This document shows, piece by piece, positions 1 to 9,115 of a stretch of DNA of 50,465 bases (the first letter of the stretch is position 1; every line of letters begins with the position of its first letter). This DNA is from Flavobacterium sp. UBA4098 (GTDB lineage Bacteria; Bacteroidota; Bacteroidia; Flavobacteriales; Flavobacteriaceae): positions 28,698-79,162 of the forward strand of contig DFXW01000005.1 of assembly GCA_002382495.1 (NCBI GenBank). Reading direction: 5' to 3'. The notes beneath the pieces were generated by a model. It was not told where the DNA came from. It searched no databases and saw only the letters and a list, made by a program, of their open reading frames with translations. Position numbers and translations under genes: made by a program.

Positions 1-153
1 ATCTTCCGTGAAGAAGAAGAGAAAAATGTGAGAACAGTTTCTGAAAATACTTCATCTGCTTCTACTACTAATGCACCTGCTGCAACTTTAGGAGATAACA
101 ACGATGTATTAGCAGCTTTGAAAGCTAAAATGGAAAAAACAGAGAAAAAATAA
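1..153 (+). CDS. C-terminal fragment of an unrecognised protein
   Basis: An open frame runs in from the left edge and stops with TAA at 151-153, giving the last 50 residues of a protein. The visible part is a Ser/Thr/Ala-rich linker followed by a charged helical end (LAALKAKMEKTEKK). No motif identifies a family, and the fragment is too short to assign a function. A rho-independent terminator follows 21 bases after the stop, which supports this being a true gene end rather than a chance frame. Confidence 0.6.
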   Translation: MFREEEEKNVRTVSENTSSASTTNAPAATLGDNNDVLAALKAKMEKTEKK

Positions 154-174
154 TTCTCAGTTTTTCTATATATA

Positions 175-204
175 AAAGCCTCACAGAATTGTGAGGCTTT
201 TTTT
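175..204 (+). terminator. Rho-independent terminator after the left-edge gene
   Basis: A 10-bp perfect stem (AAAGCCTCAC pairing with GTGAGGCTTT) with a 6-base loop runs straight into a T tract. It lies 21 bases after the stop codon of the partial plus-strand gene. Confidence 0.85.
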
Positions 205-229
205 ATTGGTAACAATTATGTGCTGCAAC

Positions 230-265
230 AAATAAAAAACCCTAAATCCAAATGACTTAGGGTTT
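230..265 (-). terminator. Terminator of pheT
   Basis: Read on the minus strand, AAACCCTAA pairs with TTAGGGTTT across an 11-base loop and is followed by a T-rich tail. It lies 25 bases past the pheT stop codon, so pheT transcription probably ends here and does not collide with the convergent gene on the left. Confidence 0.75.
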
Positions 266-290
266 ATACTTTTTATATTACTATATAAAT

Positions 291-2711
291 CTATCTCAAA
301 ACAGCTCCTAGTTCTGTTTCAAAATTCTTCTGTAGCTTGGACATGATTTTATCAATTTGCTCGTCAGTCAAAGTTTTTGAGCTGTCTTGAATACTAAAGC
401 TTAAAGCATACGATTTTTTACCTTCCGGTAAATTTTGACCTTCGTACACATCAAACAAATCAACATTTTTCAATAGTGATTTTTCTGTTTGTTTGGCAAT
501 AGTATAAATACTTTCGTAAGTCACCGCTTGGTCAAGCAATAAGGCTAAATCTCTTCGAACTTCTGGGTATTTCGGAATTTCAGTAAATTTAACTTTATTC
601 GAAATTAGTTTCAAAATAGCTGCCCAATTGAAATCGGCAAAAAATACTTCTTGTTTTATTCCAAAGTGTTTTAGAATTGATTTTTTAACCACACCAATTT
701 CGACAATAGTATCTTTTCCTAAACTAATTGCTATTCCTTCAGAATACACATCAGTTGTTAGAGGTTGGTTTTGCGTTTTCTGAATTCCTAGTCTTTCTAA
801 AACTGCAGTAACATATCCTTTAAACAAAAAGAAATCAGTATGTTTTTGACCCGATGTCCAAGTTTCTTGATTTCTATTTCCAGTAAGGAAAAGGGTTAAA
901 TGTTTTTTCTCTTCGTATCCAGAAGGATAGTTGTGGTAGGATTTTCCGAATTCAAATAATTTTAAATCGGTATTTTTTCTATTGATATTGTATGAAATAG
1001 CTTCCAATCCAGAGAACAATAACGATTGACGCATAGTTGCTAAATCACTACTCAATGGATTTAACATCGTTACATTATGTTCTTCTTTCAATAAATCTGA
1101 AAGCTGAATATAATTAGCTGTTGTCAATGAGTTGGCCATCATTTCGTGAAAGCCTTGTGAATTCAATTGCGTAGCTACAACATTTTGAATTTTATAATCT
1201 TCAGTTCTAGGTGAATTAGCTATTGTCGCATTTACCTTGTTGGAGAATTTGATGTTATTGTATCCATACACACGCAAGATTTCTTCAATTACATCAATTT
1301 CACGTTGTACATCAACACGATAGGCAGGAATAGTCAATCCCAATCCAGAATCGGTAACACTGTTTACCTTGATGTCAAGTGAAACTAATATTTTCTTAAT
1401 GATGTCTTTCGGAATTTCCTGACCAATAATTTTAGTTACTTTATTGAAATTCAAAAACACACTAAAATCGTCTATTTTTTTAGGATATACATCAATTAAG
1501 TCAGATGTAATTTCACCACCCGCTACTTCTTGAATTAATAAAGCCGCTCGTTTTAAAGCATAATCGGTAATCGAAGGATCAATTCCTCTTTCAAAACGGA
1601 ACGAAGCATCAGTATTTAATTGATGTCTTTTGGCCGTTTTACGAACACTAACAGGATTAAAATAAGCACTTTCTAAGAAGATGCTAGTTGTACTTTCTGA
1701 AACACCTGATTCTTTTCCGCCGAAAACACCAGCAATACATAACGGACCGTTTTCATCACAAATCATGATGTCTTCTTCGTGTAAACTACGTTCTACATCA
1801 TCAAGTGTAGTGAATTTGGTTCCTGAAGGCAACGTTTTTACAATCACTTTACCATTAATTTTAGCTGCATCAAAAGCATGCAAAGGTTGTCCTAATTCAT
1901 GCAATACATAATTAGTAACATCCACAATATTGTTTTTTGGATTTAATCCAATGGCTTTTAAACGATTTTGCAACCAAGTAGGAGAGGGTTGTACCGTAAT
2001 TCCTGAAATAGTAAGACCACAATATCTTGGAACTAAATTACTTTCTTTAACGTCAATATCTATTTTCAAAGTGCGTTTATCCACTCTAAATTTTGTTACT
2101 GAAGGTGTAATTAATTCTACATTTACACCACTTTGAATCATACCAGCTCTTAAATCACGTGCTGTTCCATAATGGCTCATTGCATCGGCACGGTTAGGTG
2201 TTAATCCAATTTCAAAAACTTCGTCATTTTCGATTTGAAAAACGGTAGCCGCTGGAGTTCCAGGTTGAAGAGATGGGTCTAACACCATAATTCCTTCATG
2301 ACTTGATCCTAAACCAATTTCGTCCTCGGCACATATCATCCCGTGACTTTCTTGTCCACGAATTTTACCTTTTTTAATAGTAAATGATTCTCCTTCTTTA
2401 TCGTATAAAACAGTTCCAATAGTAGCTACAGGTACTTTCTGCCCAGCGGCAACATTACTAGCTCCACAAACAATTTGAACAGGAACACCATCACCTAAAT
2501 CAACGGTTGTAATTTTTAATCGGTCAGCATCTGGGTGAGGCACACAAGTCAAAACATGACCCACTACGATTCCTTCTAATCCGCCTTTTACCGATTGGTA
2601 TTTCTCGACCATTTCTACTTCTAAGCCTAAATCGGTTAGTAAAGCAGCGGTTTCTTCTGATTGCCAATCTATTTTAATGAACTGTTTGATCCAGTTGTAT
2701 GATATTTTCAT
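291..2711 (-). CDS. pheT: Phenylalanine--tRNA ligase beta subunit
   Basis: This is the large subunit of the heterotetrameric cytoplasmic PheRS, which charges tRNA-Phe together with the catalytic alpha subunit PheS. PheS is not in this window. At 806 residues the length is normal for the family. Order of domains: N-terminal B1 region with an EMAP/OB tRNA-binding fold (about 39-150, with VGHVLTCVPHPDADRLKITT), the B3/B4 editing domain (about 210-400), the B5 domain (about 405-475), a catalytic-like core, and the FDX-ACB anticodon-binding domain at the end (about 710-806, starting near FTEIPKYPEVRRDLALLLD). The gene is monocistronic here, with its own terminator downstream and a TATATTTG -7 element upstream. 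Confidence 0.97.
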   Translation of the reverse strand: MKISYNWIKQFIKIDWQSEETAALLTDLGLEVEMVEKYQSVKGGLEGIVVGHVLTCVPHPDADRLKITTVDLGDGVPVQIVCGASNVAAGQKVPVATIGTVLYDKEGESFTIKKGKIRGQESHGMICAEDEIGLGSSHEGIMVLDPSLQPGTPAATVFQIENDEVFEIGLTPNRADAMSHYGTARDLRAGMIQSGVNVELITPSVTKFRVDKRTLKIDIDVKESNLVPRYCGLTISGITVQPSPTWLQNRLKAIGLNPKNNIVDVTNYVLHELGQPLHAFDAAKINGKVIVKTLPSGTKFTTLDDVERSLHEEDIMICDENGPLCIAGVFGGKESGVSESTTSIFLESAYFNPVSVRKTAKRHQLNTDASFRFERGIDPSITDYALKRAALLIQEVAGGEITSDLIDVYPKKIDDFSVFLNFNKVTKIIGQEIPKDIIKKILVSLDIKVNSVTDSGLGLTIPAYRVDVQREIDVIEEILRVYGYNNIKFSNKVNATIANSPRTEDYKIQNVVATQLNSQGFHEMMANSLTTANYIQLSDLLKEEHNVTMLNPLSSDLATMRQSLLFSGLEAISYNINRKNTDLKLFEFGKSYHNYPSGYEEKKHLTLFLTGNRNQETWTSGQKHTDFFLFKGYVTAVLERLGIQKTQNQPLTTDVYSEGIAISLGKDTIVEIGVVKKSILKHFGIKQEVFFADFNWAAILKLISNKVKFTEIPKYPEVRRDLALLLDQAVTYESIYTIAKQTEKSLLKNVDLFDVYEGQNLPEGKKSYALSFSIQDSSKTLTDEQIDKIMSKLQKNFETELGAVLR

Positions 2712-2732
2712 TGTGAATTATTTTCAGGTCTG

Positions 2733-2740
2733 CAAATATA
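2733..2740 (-). promoter_or_regulatory. Candidate -7 element of the pheT promoter
   Basis: Read on the minus strand this is TATATTTG, a full match to the Bacteroidota primary-sigma -7 consensus TAnnTTTG, 22 bases before the pheT start codon. A TTG lies 24 bases further upstream (2765-2767), somewhat wider than the usual spacing of about 19, so the -33 element is uncertain. Confidence 0.5.
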
Positions 2741-2939
2741 AGGATTGCTGTTTGGAGTAGGAAACAATTTATTTGATTTTTCAATTCAACTCTCATATTA
2801 AGTTTCACCACCTGATATCTCAACAAAGTGTTTACTCTATTACTTTAATTATAACAATTATTTCTCATTAAAATAGATAATTGAAATTTTAATGCTATGA
2901 TTTGAAAGAATTGTGCTATTCATAACTATGTTTTAGAAT

Positions 2940-2947
2940 TAAGTTTG
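2940..2947 (+). promoter_or_regulatory. Candidate -7 element for the aldehyde dehydrogenase gene
   Basis: TAAGTTTG matches TAnnTTTG and lies 22 bases upstream of the start codon. The nearest TTG upstream (2911-2913) is 26 bases away, wider than ideal, which fits a promoter that needs an activator such as the nearby AraC-type protein. That regulatory link is inference. Confidence 0.4.
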
Positions 2948-2969
2948 GTTAACCTAAAAAAATATAATT

Positions 2970-4475
2970 ATGAGTAACCTAGCACAAAGACCTGAATTTA
3001 AGGCAAAGTATGACAATTACATTGGTGGGAAATTTGTAGCTCCAGCAGCAGGCAAATATTTTGATGTAGTATCACCAATTGACGGTAAAGTATTCACTCA
3101 AGCCGCGCATTCCACAAAAGAAGATTTAGATTTAGCAGTTGATTCAGCCCATAAAGCATTTCAAACTTGGGGTAAAACCTCTGCCACCGAACGAAGCATT
3201 TTATTAAATAAAATTGCTCAAGTAATGGAAGACAACTTAGAATATATTGCTACTGTTGAAACCATAGATAATGGAAAAGCAATTCGCGAAACTTTAGCTG
3301 CTGATATGCCTTTAGCTATTGATCATTTTAGATATTTTGCAAGTGTAATTCGTGCTGAAGAAAGTTCAATTGCAGAATTAGATTCACAAACAGTTTCTAT
3401 CGCTTTAAGCGAACCTTTAGGAGTTATTGCACAAATCATTCCTTGGAATTTCCCAATTTTAATGGCAGTATGGAAATTAGCACCAGCATTGGCTGCAGGA
3501 AATACGGTAGTATTGAAACCAGCAGAAAGTACACCTATATCAATTATGGTACTAATGGAGTTAATTGGAGATATATTACCTCCTGGAGTAATTAATATTG
3601 TCAATGGATTTGGTGCCGAATTAGGAAGAGCATTGGTAACAAATAAAAAAGTATCTAAAGCTGCATTCACAGGTTCTACTGCAACAGGTCGTTTGGTAAT
3701 GCAATATGCTACAGAAAATATCATTCCAGTTACTTTAGAATTAGGTGGTAAATCACCCAATATTTTCTTTCCATCAGTAGCAGAGGCAGACGATGCTTTT
3801 TTTGATAAAGCAGTAGAAGGAGCAGTAATGTTTGCTTTAAATCAAGGTGAAATTTGTACTTGTCCATCACGATTATTGGTGCATGAATCAATCTACGATA
3901 AATTTATTGCAAAAGTAATTGAGAGAACCGCAGCTATCAAACTTGTGAGTCCATTGGATAAAACTGCAATGATGGGAGCTCAAGCTTCAATTGTTCAAAA
4001 AGAAAAAATACTATCCTACATTAAATTAGGAAAAGAAGAAGGAGCAGAGGTATTAATTGGAGGCGAAGAAAATGACCTTGGAGGAGACTTGTCCGGTGGG
4101 TATTACATTAAACCAACTATTTTCAAAGGGCACAATAAAATGCGAATTTTTCAAGAAGAAATTTTTGGACCTGTTTTGGCTGTAACAACTTTCAAAACCA
4201 CTGAAGAGGCTATTGAAATCGCTAATGATACCATGTATGGTTTAGGTGCAGGGGTTTGGACTCGAGATGCTCACGAATTATATCAAGTCCCTAGAGCTAT
4301 TCAGGCAGGTCGTGTCTGGGTAAACCAATACCACGCATATCCTGCTGGAGCACCATTTGGAGGATATAAACAATCTGGAATTGGTCGTGAGACACATAAA
4401 ATGATGCTAGGACATTACCGTCAAACTAAAAATATGTTGATTTCCTATGACAAAAATAAATTAGGTTTCTTTTAG
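2970..4475 (+). CDS. NAD(P)-dependent aldehyde dehydrogenase (AldB/ExaC type)
   Basis: This soluble enzyme oxidises aldehydes to carboxylic acids with NAD(P). The 501-residue length is typical. Visible family signatures: the cofactor-site stretch PWNFPILMAVWKLAPALAAG, LKPAESTP, FTGSTATGR, the general-base glutamate in LELGGKSP (Glu257), the catalytic cysteine in NQGEICTCPSR (Cys296), and the C-terminal APFGGYKQSGIGRE. The CTC form of the cysteine motif is shared with acetaldehyde dehydrogenases such as E. coli AldB and ExaC, so a short-chain aldehyde is the likely substrate. A hairpin lies between it and the DUF779 gene 73 bases downstream, and an AraC-type regulator follows convergently. This trio suggests an inducible aldehyde-detoxification or alcohol-use unit. 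Confidence 0.93.
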   Translation: MSNLAQRPEFKAKYDNYIGGKFVAPAAGKYFDVVSPIDGKVFTQAAHSTKEDLDLAVDSAHKAFQTWGKTSATERSILLNKIAQVMEDNLEYIATVETIDNGKAIRETLAADMPLAIDHFRYFASVIRAEESSIAELDSQTVSIALSEPLGVIAQIIPWNFPILMAVWKLAPALAAGNTVVLKPAESTPISIMVLMELIGDILPPGVINIVNGFGAELGRALVTNKKVSKAAFTGSTATGRLVMQYATENIIPVTLELGGKSPNIFFPSVAEADDAFFDKAVEGAVMFALNQGEICTCPSRLLVHESIYDKFIAKVIERTAAIKLVSPLDKTAMMGAQASIVQKEKILSYIKLGKEEGAEVLIGGEENDLGGDLSGGYYIKPTIFKGHNKMRIFQEEIFGPVLAVTTFKTTEEAIEIANDTMYGLGAGVWTRDAHELYQVPRAIQAGRVWVNQYHAYPAGAPFGGYKQSGIGRETHKMMLGHYRQTKNMLISYDKNKLGFF

Positions 4476-4500
4476 TAGGACCCATTTATTAACTAACTTT

Positions 4501-4535
4501 AAACCTGACAGATTTTAATTTGTCAGGTTTTATTT
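4501..4535 (+). terminator. Hairpin terminator or attenuator between the aldehyde dehydrogenase and DUF779 genes
   Basis: AAACCTGACA pairs perfectly with TGTCAGGTTT over a 10-base loop and is followed by TATTTT. It sits 26 bases after the dehydrogenase stop and 14 bases before the DUF779 start, so it probably reduces read-through and sets a lower level for the second gene. Confidence 0.7.
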
Positions 4536-4548
4536 TAAATCAATAATT

Positions 4549-4923
4549 ATGATTAAACGAATTGAAGCAACTGAAAAAGCAATCGAGTTAATTCGTCTTT
4601 TACGAAAGCAACACGGCGATTTAATGTTTTATCAAGCAGGAGGGTGTTGCGAAGGTACCCAACCCCAATGTTTTGAAAAAGGGGGGTTCTACCAAAGAAT
4701 GGGAGATGTATGTATTGGAATTATTGAAAACACCGAATTTTGGGTAGATAAAGACTTATTTGAATATTGGAAACATGCACATTTTACCTTGGATGTGATA
4801 GATGGATTTGGAGCGGGAGGTTTTTCATTAGAAACCCCATTGAAAAAAACTTTTAGGGTAGAATATCGAATTTTTACACCAGAAGAAGAAGCTAATTTAG
4901 AGCCTGTAACATTTATTGAATAA
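4549..4923 (+). CDS. DUF779 protein, aldehyde dehydrogenase partner
   Basis: A 124-residue protein of the DUF779 family, whose function is not established. The family is repeatedly found beside aldehyde dehydrogenase genes, for example Rv0459 next to Rv0458 in Mycobacterium tuberculosis. The marker is a cysteine-rich N-terminal motif, FYQAGGCCEGTQPQC (Cys at about 33, 34 and 40), which could bind a metal or act as a thiol site, followed by a conserved mixed alpha/beta core with FWVDKDLFEYWKH and DVIDGFGAGGFSLE. It follows the dehydrogenase on the same strand, and its last 11 bases overlap the 3' end of the convergent AraC gene. A role in aldehyde handling or in supporting the dehydrogenase is inference from context. 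Confidence 0.9.
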   Translation: MIKRIEATEKAIELIRLLRKQHGDLMFYQAGGCCEGTQPQCFEKGGFYQRMGDVCIGIIENTEFWVDKDLFEYWKHAHFTLDVIDGFGAGGFSLETPLKKTFRVEYRIFTPEEEANLEPVTFIE

Positions 4924-5842
4924 TTCGATTTCCTTGAAGTAATTGGTATTGTTTAGGTGTAATTCCTTCTTGTTTTTTGAATAAACGTGTAAAATAATTA
5001 GCATCTTCAAATCCTGATAAATAACAGACTTCGTTAATTTGGATAGTTGGATTTGTTAGTAATTTTTTAGCTGCACGTATTTTTTCGTGTAATACAAAAT
5101 CTATTGGACTCATTCCTAACTCTCGTTTGAATAATCGGTAGAAAGAAGTAGTACTCATACACGATTTTTCACTTAATCTTTTTAAGGTAATATTTTCTCT
5201 TAAATTCAATCGAATAAACTCTATAACTTCTGATATTGGATTGTTTGAATCTTTAATAGAACCTTCTTCAATTGCTTTGGCTGTTTGAGTTTGAATAATT
5301 CGAATGAGTAATTCTTGTAGTGTTAAGTCAGCTAAAACATCTTTTGTAATGGAAGTACTCATGCATTCTTTTACTAATTTATTGATAGTTGTAGCTAATT
5401 CAACATTATTGTAAAAGAAATAGTTTTGGTAATTTAATTGCCAAAATTGAGCACTACCTTCTTTTGGGTAGCGTTCATTTAAGAAATGTAAAGTTTCAGT
5501 TATTTTGGTTTGGTCTATCGCCAAAGCAAGACATTGCGTTGGATTATTTATCGTAGCTTCAGGAAAATCTATTTTCATTCCAACATTGGAGGGAATGACA
5601 ACGGTTTCACCGGGTAGATAATCAAAGCCTGGTTGGTCAAAAAGATGCATAACCTTTTTACCTCTCAACATACTAGTTACTACCAAATCGTTAAATTTCA
5701 AAGGGACTAATTGCGAAGCTTCATAGGTTTCAAAAAGATTTAGTTCACAATTGTTTAAAGAATATACAGTCCTATTTTCAACTAAAGTTTTTAGTGATTT
5801 TTCATGAGTTAGTGCAGGGGTATGTAATAAGGTTTTAGGCAA
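4913..5842 (-). CDS. AraC-family transcriptional regulator
   Basis: A 309-residue regulator. Residues about 25-190 look like the AraC-type N-terminal domain (PF06719 type), with LPGETVVIPSNVG in a beta-rich sensor fold. Residues about 215-305 are the double helix-turn-helix DNA-binding domain, with RLSEKSCMSTTSFYRLFKRE for the first HTH and VCYLSGFEDANYFTRLFKK for the second, ending in the usual GITPKQY. It is tail-to-tail with the DUF779 gene, overlapping by 11 bases. In known systems such AraC proteins activate the neighbouring aldehyde dehydrogenase, so it probably senses an aldehyde or alcohol; the ligand cannot be read from the sequence. Confidence 0.92.
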   Translation of the reverse strand: MPKTLLHTPALTHEKSLKTLVENRTVYSLNNCELNLFETYEASQLVPLKFNDLVVTSMLRGKKVMHLFDQPGFDYLPGETVVIPSNVGMKIDFPEATINNPTQCLALAIDQTKITETLHFLNERYPKEGSAQFWQLNYQNYFFYNNVELATTINKLVKECMSTSITKDVLADLTLQELLIRIIQTQTAKAIEEGSIKDSNNPISEVIEFIRLNLRENITLKRLSEKSCMSTTSFYRLFKRELGMSPIDFVLHEKIRAAKKLLTNPTIQINEVCYLSGFEDANYFTRLFKKQEGITPKQYQLLQGNRIIQ

Positions 5843-5900
5843 CTTTAAACTATTTAATTAGTTAAAGATACTAATTATTTTTTCTGATAGATCAATTGTA

Positions 5901-6911
5901 TTATTTTTTTAGAAACGGAATTAACCCTTCAAAATATACTTTTTGGTCATCATAAAAGTCCATATGACTTCCTTTTGGGCAAAATAAATAGGTTCCATTT
6001 TGTACCAATTTTGACATTTCTTCCATGTGTTTAGGATCCATAGTGTCGTATTTGGCTCCAATCACTAGAGTAGGAATGGTGATATTTTTCAAATCGGCTT
6101 TTCGATCCCATTTTTCTAATTTTCCAGAAATTCCAAATTCGCTAGGGCCTTGCATGCTAACATATAACGACTGATTCATTTTGGCAAATGAACGATTTAC
6201 TGGCTCTGGCCAATCTTTGGCTGGAAAACGTAGAATGTGTTTTTCGTAAAAATTTGGAATTAATAATTCCATATAGCGTGGGTTAGTAAAATCTTTAGCT
6301 GCCTCTATTTGGTTGAGTTCAGCCAATACCTTTGGATCCATTTGCTTCGCTAATACTTCGTCAGCATATTTCCCATATTCAGGACAGCTTGACATCATAT
6401 TGGAAATAATCAATCCTTTCATATTTTTTTGGTACTTTAAAGCATATTCCATAGCTAAAATCCCTCCCCAAGAATGGCCTAGCATATAAAAATTAGAAGC
6501 GTCTAAATTCAAGGCTTTTCGAACTTGTTCCACTTCTTCGACATAGCGGGCTAGATCCCAAAGCGCCACATCATTGGGGTTGTCAGAATTACCACAGCCT
6601 AATTGATCATAATAAATAATTTCAATTCCTTCAGCGGGCAAGAAATTTTCAAAACATTCAAAATACTCATGCGTAGCACCAGGACCACCGTTAAGCAATA
6701 GTAGTTTTATTTTAGGATTGTTTCCAATGCGCTTGGTCCAAACCTTAAAAGTGCCTTTTGAAGTAATGATGGGAATCACTTTCACACCACCATTTTGAAT
6801 ACTATCTGCTGTCTTTTCAAAATAAACAGAGGGAGTATCTGTAGTCCCTTTTTGGCAAGAAACAAAAAAAGCAATTGTGAACACCAAAATAAGTTTAGCC
6901 AATGTTTTCAT
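5901..6911 (-). CDS. Lipoprotein alpha/beta hydrolase, proline iminopeptidase-like (S33)
   Basis: A 336-residue hydrolase that starts with a lipoprotein signal peptide: charged Met-Lys, a hydrophobic stretch, and the lipobox FVSC with the lipid-carrying Cys19. The mature part has the alpha/beta-hydrolase fold of proline iminopeptidases: oxyanion-hole motif LLNGGPGATHEYF (compare HGGPG), YYDQLGCGNSD, nucleophile elbow GHSWGG, a likely acid in GAKYDTMDP, and the histidine in GSHMDFYDD. The family removes N-terminal residues from peptides or hydrolyses small amides and esters. It lies 17 bases behind the bestrophin gene on the same strand and may be the last gene of the efflux operon. The exact substrate is unknown. 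Confidence 0.88.
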   Translation of the reverse strand: MKTLAKLILVFTIAFFVSCQKGTTDTPSVYFEKTADSIQNGGVKVIPIITSKGTFKVWTKRIGNNPKIKLLLLNGGPGATHEYFECFENFLPAEGIEIIYYDQLGCGNSDNPNDVALWDLARYVEEVEQVRKALNLDASNFYMLGHSWGGILAMEYALKYQKNMKGLIISNMMSSCPEYGKYADEVLAKQMDPKVLAELNQIEAAKDFTNPRYMELLIPNFYEKHILRFPAKDWPEPVNRSFAKMNQSLYVSMQGPSEFGISGKLEKWDRKADLKNITIPTLVIGAKYDTMDPKHMEEMSKLVQNGTYLFCPKGSHMDFYDDQKVYFEGLIPFLKK

Positions 6912-6928
6912 AGTATTTTGTTTGCGAT

Positions 6929-7792
6929 TTATAAAATTTCTTCAATATGTTTTTTGATGTTCTCAGCTATTTTTTTGGTAGGCAAATCATTAGCATCTTC
7001 TCCAAACGGATCTTCAATTTCTTCAGCAATTAGTTCTAAACTTGCCAGTACATAGAAGATAAAAACGACTACAGGAACAACATAATATCCTAAACTAAAA
7101 ACATAACCAAAAGGCAATGTTAACACATAAATAAAAATAAATTTTTTGATGAATGCGCTATAAGAGTAGGGGATTGGAGTGTTTTTAATTCGCTCACAAG
7201 CTCCACAAATATCTGTAAAGGACTGTAATTCGGAATTAAGAACAATGAGTTGATCACCAGTCAATTTCTTTGTTAGGTATAAATTATTAATTTTTAAAAA
7301 TAATTTATTGGCTACTTGATTGGGACGGTGTTTGTGATGATCAATTTCTAAATCCAAATCGTCAAATAGTTGTTTTCCAGTTTCACTATCATTCAAGTGT
7401 TTTCTTAAAATATTGGCGTAATGCGGAATCATTTTTTTGAAAAAATCACGATCAATATCATCCACTAACATTGCATTCAGTTTGATAGCTAAATTTCGAG
7501 AGTTATTCACTAAACTTCCCCAAAGCTTTCTTCCTTCCCACCAACGATCGTACGCCGTGTTGGTCCTATAGGCTAATAATAATGAAATAACAAACCCTAA
7601 CATCCCGTGCATTATTGAAATATTCTTTACATGACTATCTTCGGGCAAGTGCCAGTATTCAATTTCAAGATAGGCTATAATTCCTGAATAAATTCCAATA
7701 ATAATCATGATTGGAATTAATTTTCTAAAAGTATCCGCCTTACTAAAATGAAATATAAAACTGATCCAATCTTTAGGGTTGTAGGAGGTCAT
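6929..7792 (-). CDS. Bestrophin-family (UPF0187/YneE-like) membrane channel
   Basis: A 287-residue integral membrane protein of the bacterial bestrophin family, pentameric ion channels. Related bacterial proteins conduct cations or anions, so ion selectivity cannot be stated. Visible signs: two hydrophobic segments near the N-terminus (LIPIMIIIGIYSGIIAYL and MLGFVISLLLAYRTNTAYDR, the latter followed by the family's WWEGRKLWGSLVNNSRN) and a second membrane pair around 205-260 (FIYVLTLPFGYVFSLGYYVV), ending in the acidic EEIEDPFGEDANDLP, which in the family forms the calcium-clasp-like region. It starts 8 bases after the TolC-like gene stop, which indicates cotranscription with the RND pump, an unusual pairing. 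Confidence 0.9.
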   Translation of the reverse strand: MTSYNPKDWISFIFHFSKADTFRKLIPIMIIIGIYSGIIAYLEIEYWHLPEDSHVKNISIMHGMLGFVISLLLAYRTNTAYDRWWEGRKLWGSLVNNSRNLAIKLNAMLVDDIDRDFFKKMIPHYANILRKHLNDSETGKQLFDDLDLEIDHHKHRPNQVANKLFLKINNLYLTKKLTGDQLIVLNSELQSFTDICGACERIKNTPIPYSYSAFIKKFIFIYVLTLPFGYVFSLGYYVVPVVVFIFYVLASLELIAEEIEDPFGEDANDLPTKKIAENIKKHIEEIL

Positions 7793-7800
7793 TTGTATTA

Positions 7801-9111
7801 TTAATTGAGGTTAATACTACCAGCCAACTCTTTCAAAGCAATTTCAGATAATTTAGCTTGAAATTGCGCATTACTATTACGAACTTTTGCATTTACATAA
7901 TTCAATTGAGCAGTTCTGAATTCTAAAGTAGTAATTGTACCAATCTTAAATTTATCTAAGGTAATAGCTAAATTTTGTTTAGCAATAGCTTCATTTTTAT
8001 CTTCTAGATGAATAAGTTCAAGGTTGGTCAAATAGGTTTGATACGAAGTCGCCAATTGAGATTCTAAGGCTAATTTTTGTTGGTCAATTGTCAACTTTGA
8101 ATTATCAATTTGAAGTTGTGCAATTTTCTCATTTCTATTTTGAGCAAAACCATCAAAAAGGGGTAAGGCTGCACTAAAACCATAATTAAATCCTTTGGCA
8201 GATGTCGCTGTAGCAAAGCCTAAACTAGCTTGCGTTTCTAATAAATTATAACCTGTACTTAATCGAACGATAGGATATCGATTAGCTTTTACTTGCTTCA
8301 ATTGCAATTCTGCTACTTTATTAGAAATAATTTGGGCTACCAATTGTGGGTTTTGTTGTTCAGCCAAAGCACTTAATTCATTTAACTGTAATGCTCCATC
8401 AACATGAATAACATCAATTACATTGAAATCAGTTTTAGTATTTCGAGCCAAAATTTGATTCATCATGGTTTTGGTATTGGCATACAATTCCTTTTGTCTT
8501 AAAAGAGTCACCTGATCGGTATTCAAATCAACTTGTGCATTCAACACTTCCAATTTGGAAGCTTTACCAATTACAAATCGGTTTTGTGCCAAAGTCAAAC
8601 GTTGATTGGATAGTACAATAGTAGAATCTAAAGCTTGTAATTGTTGTTGTTGCTGAACTAAATCAAAATAAGTACTTGTAACAGCACTAATTTTTGAAAG
8701 AATGGTTTGCTTCAGCTGTGCTTCACCCAATTTTTGTAACTCTTTCAATTGATCCAATCTGGCAAACATTCTGAACCCGTCAAAAACGGTCCAATCTAAG
8801 TTAACACCATAATTTAAGCTGTTATTTTTAGCATTATCCAATGAATTCACAACTCCGCTTTGCAAGGTTTGGGAACTGTTTTGTACTCTATTGTTAGCAG
8901 TTGCTGTGGCAGCAATTGTAGGTAACATTCCGGCATTTCCAATGGCTACATTTGTGGTATTAACTATTGAGTTATTGGAAGCAATTTTAATTTCGTAATT
9001 GTTTTCTAAAGCTATTTTTACAGCAGCTTCTAGAGTTAAAAATTCTTGCGCTTTTGTTTGGCTAAAGCCCAAACAAAGCAGTAGTATTAGGATGAATTTA
9101 TACTGTGTCAT
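7801..9111 (-). CDS. TolC-family outer membrane efflux channel
   Basis: Outer membrane component of a tripartite RND pump. The Met at 9111 is chosen as the start because it gives a clean signal peptide (MTQYKFILILLLCLGFSQTKAQ, cleavage after AQ or before QEF) and begins 4 bases after the permease stop; an upstream in-frame ATG at 9153 would overlap the permease. The mature protein of about 415 residues shows the duplicated OEP pattern of long coiled helices separated by beta strands, with repeat marks such as LTLAQNRFVIGKASKLEVLNAQ and AITLDKFKIGTITTLEFRTA. It would form a trimeric tunnel across the outer membrane that docks with the adaptor. Confidence 0.93.
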   Translation of the reverse strand: MTQYKFILILLLCLGFSQTKAQEFLTLEAAVKIALENNYEIKIASNNSIVNTTNVAIGNAGMLPTIAATATANNRVQNSSQTLQSGVVNSLDNAKNNSLNYGVNLDWTVFDGFRMFARLDQLKELQKLGEAQLKQTILSKISAVTSTYFDLVQQQQQLQALDSTIVLSNQRLTLAQNRFVIGKASKLEVLNAQVDLNTDQVTLLRQKELYANTKTMMNQILARNTKTDFNVIDVIHVDGALQLNELSALAEQQNPQLVAQIISNKVAELQLKQVKANRYPIVRLSTGYNLLETQASLGFATATSAKGFNYGFSAALPLFDGFAQNRNEKIAQLQIDNSKLTIDQQKLALESQLATSYQTYLTNLELIHLEDKNEAIAKQNLAITLDKFKIGTITTLEFRTAQLNYVNAKVRNSNAQFQAKLSEIALKELAGSINLN

Positions 9112-9115
9112 AGAT

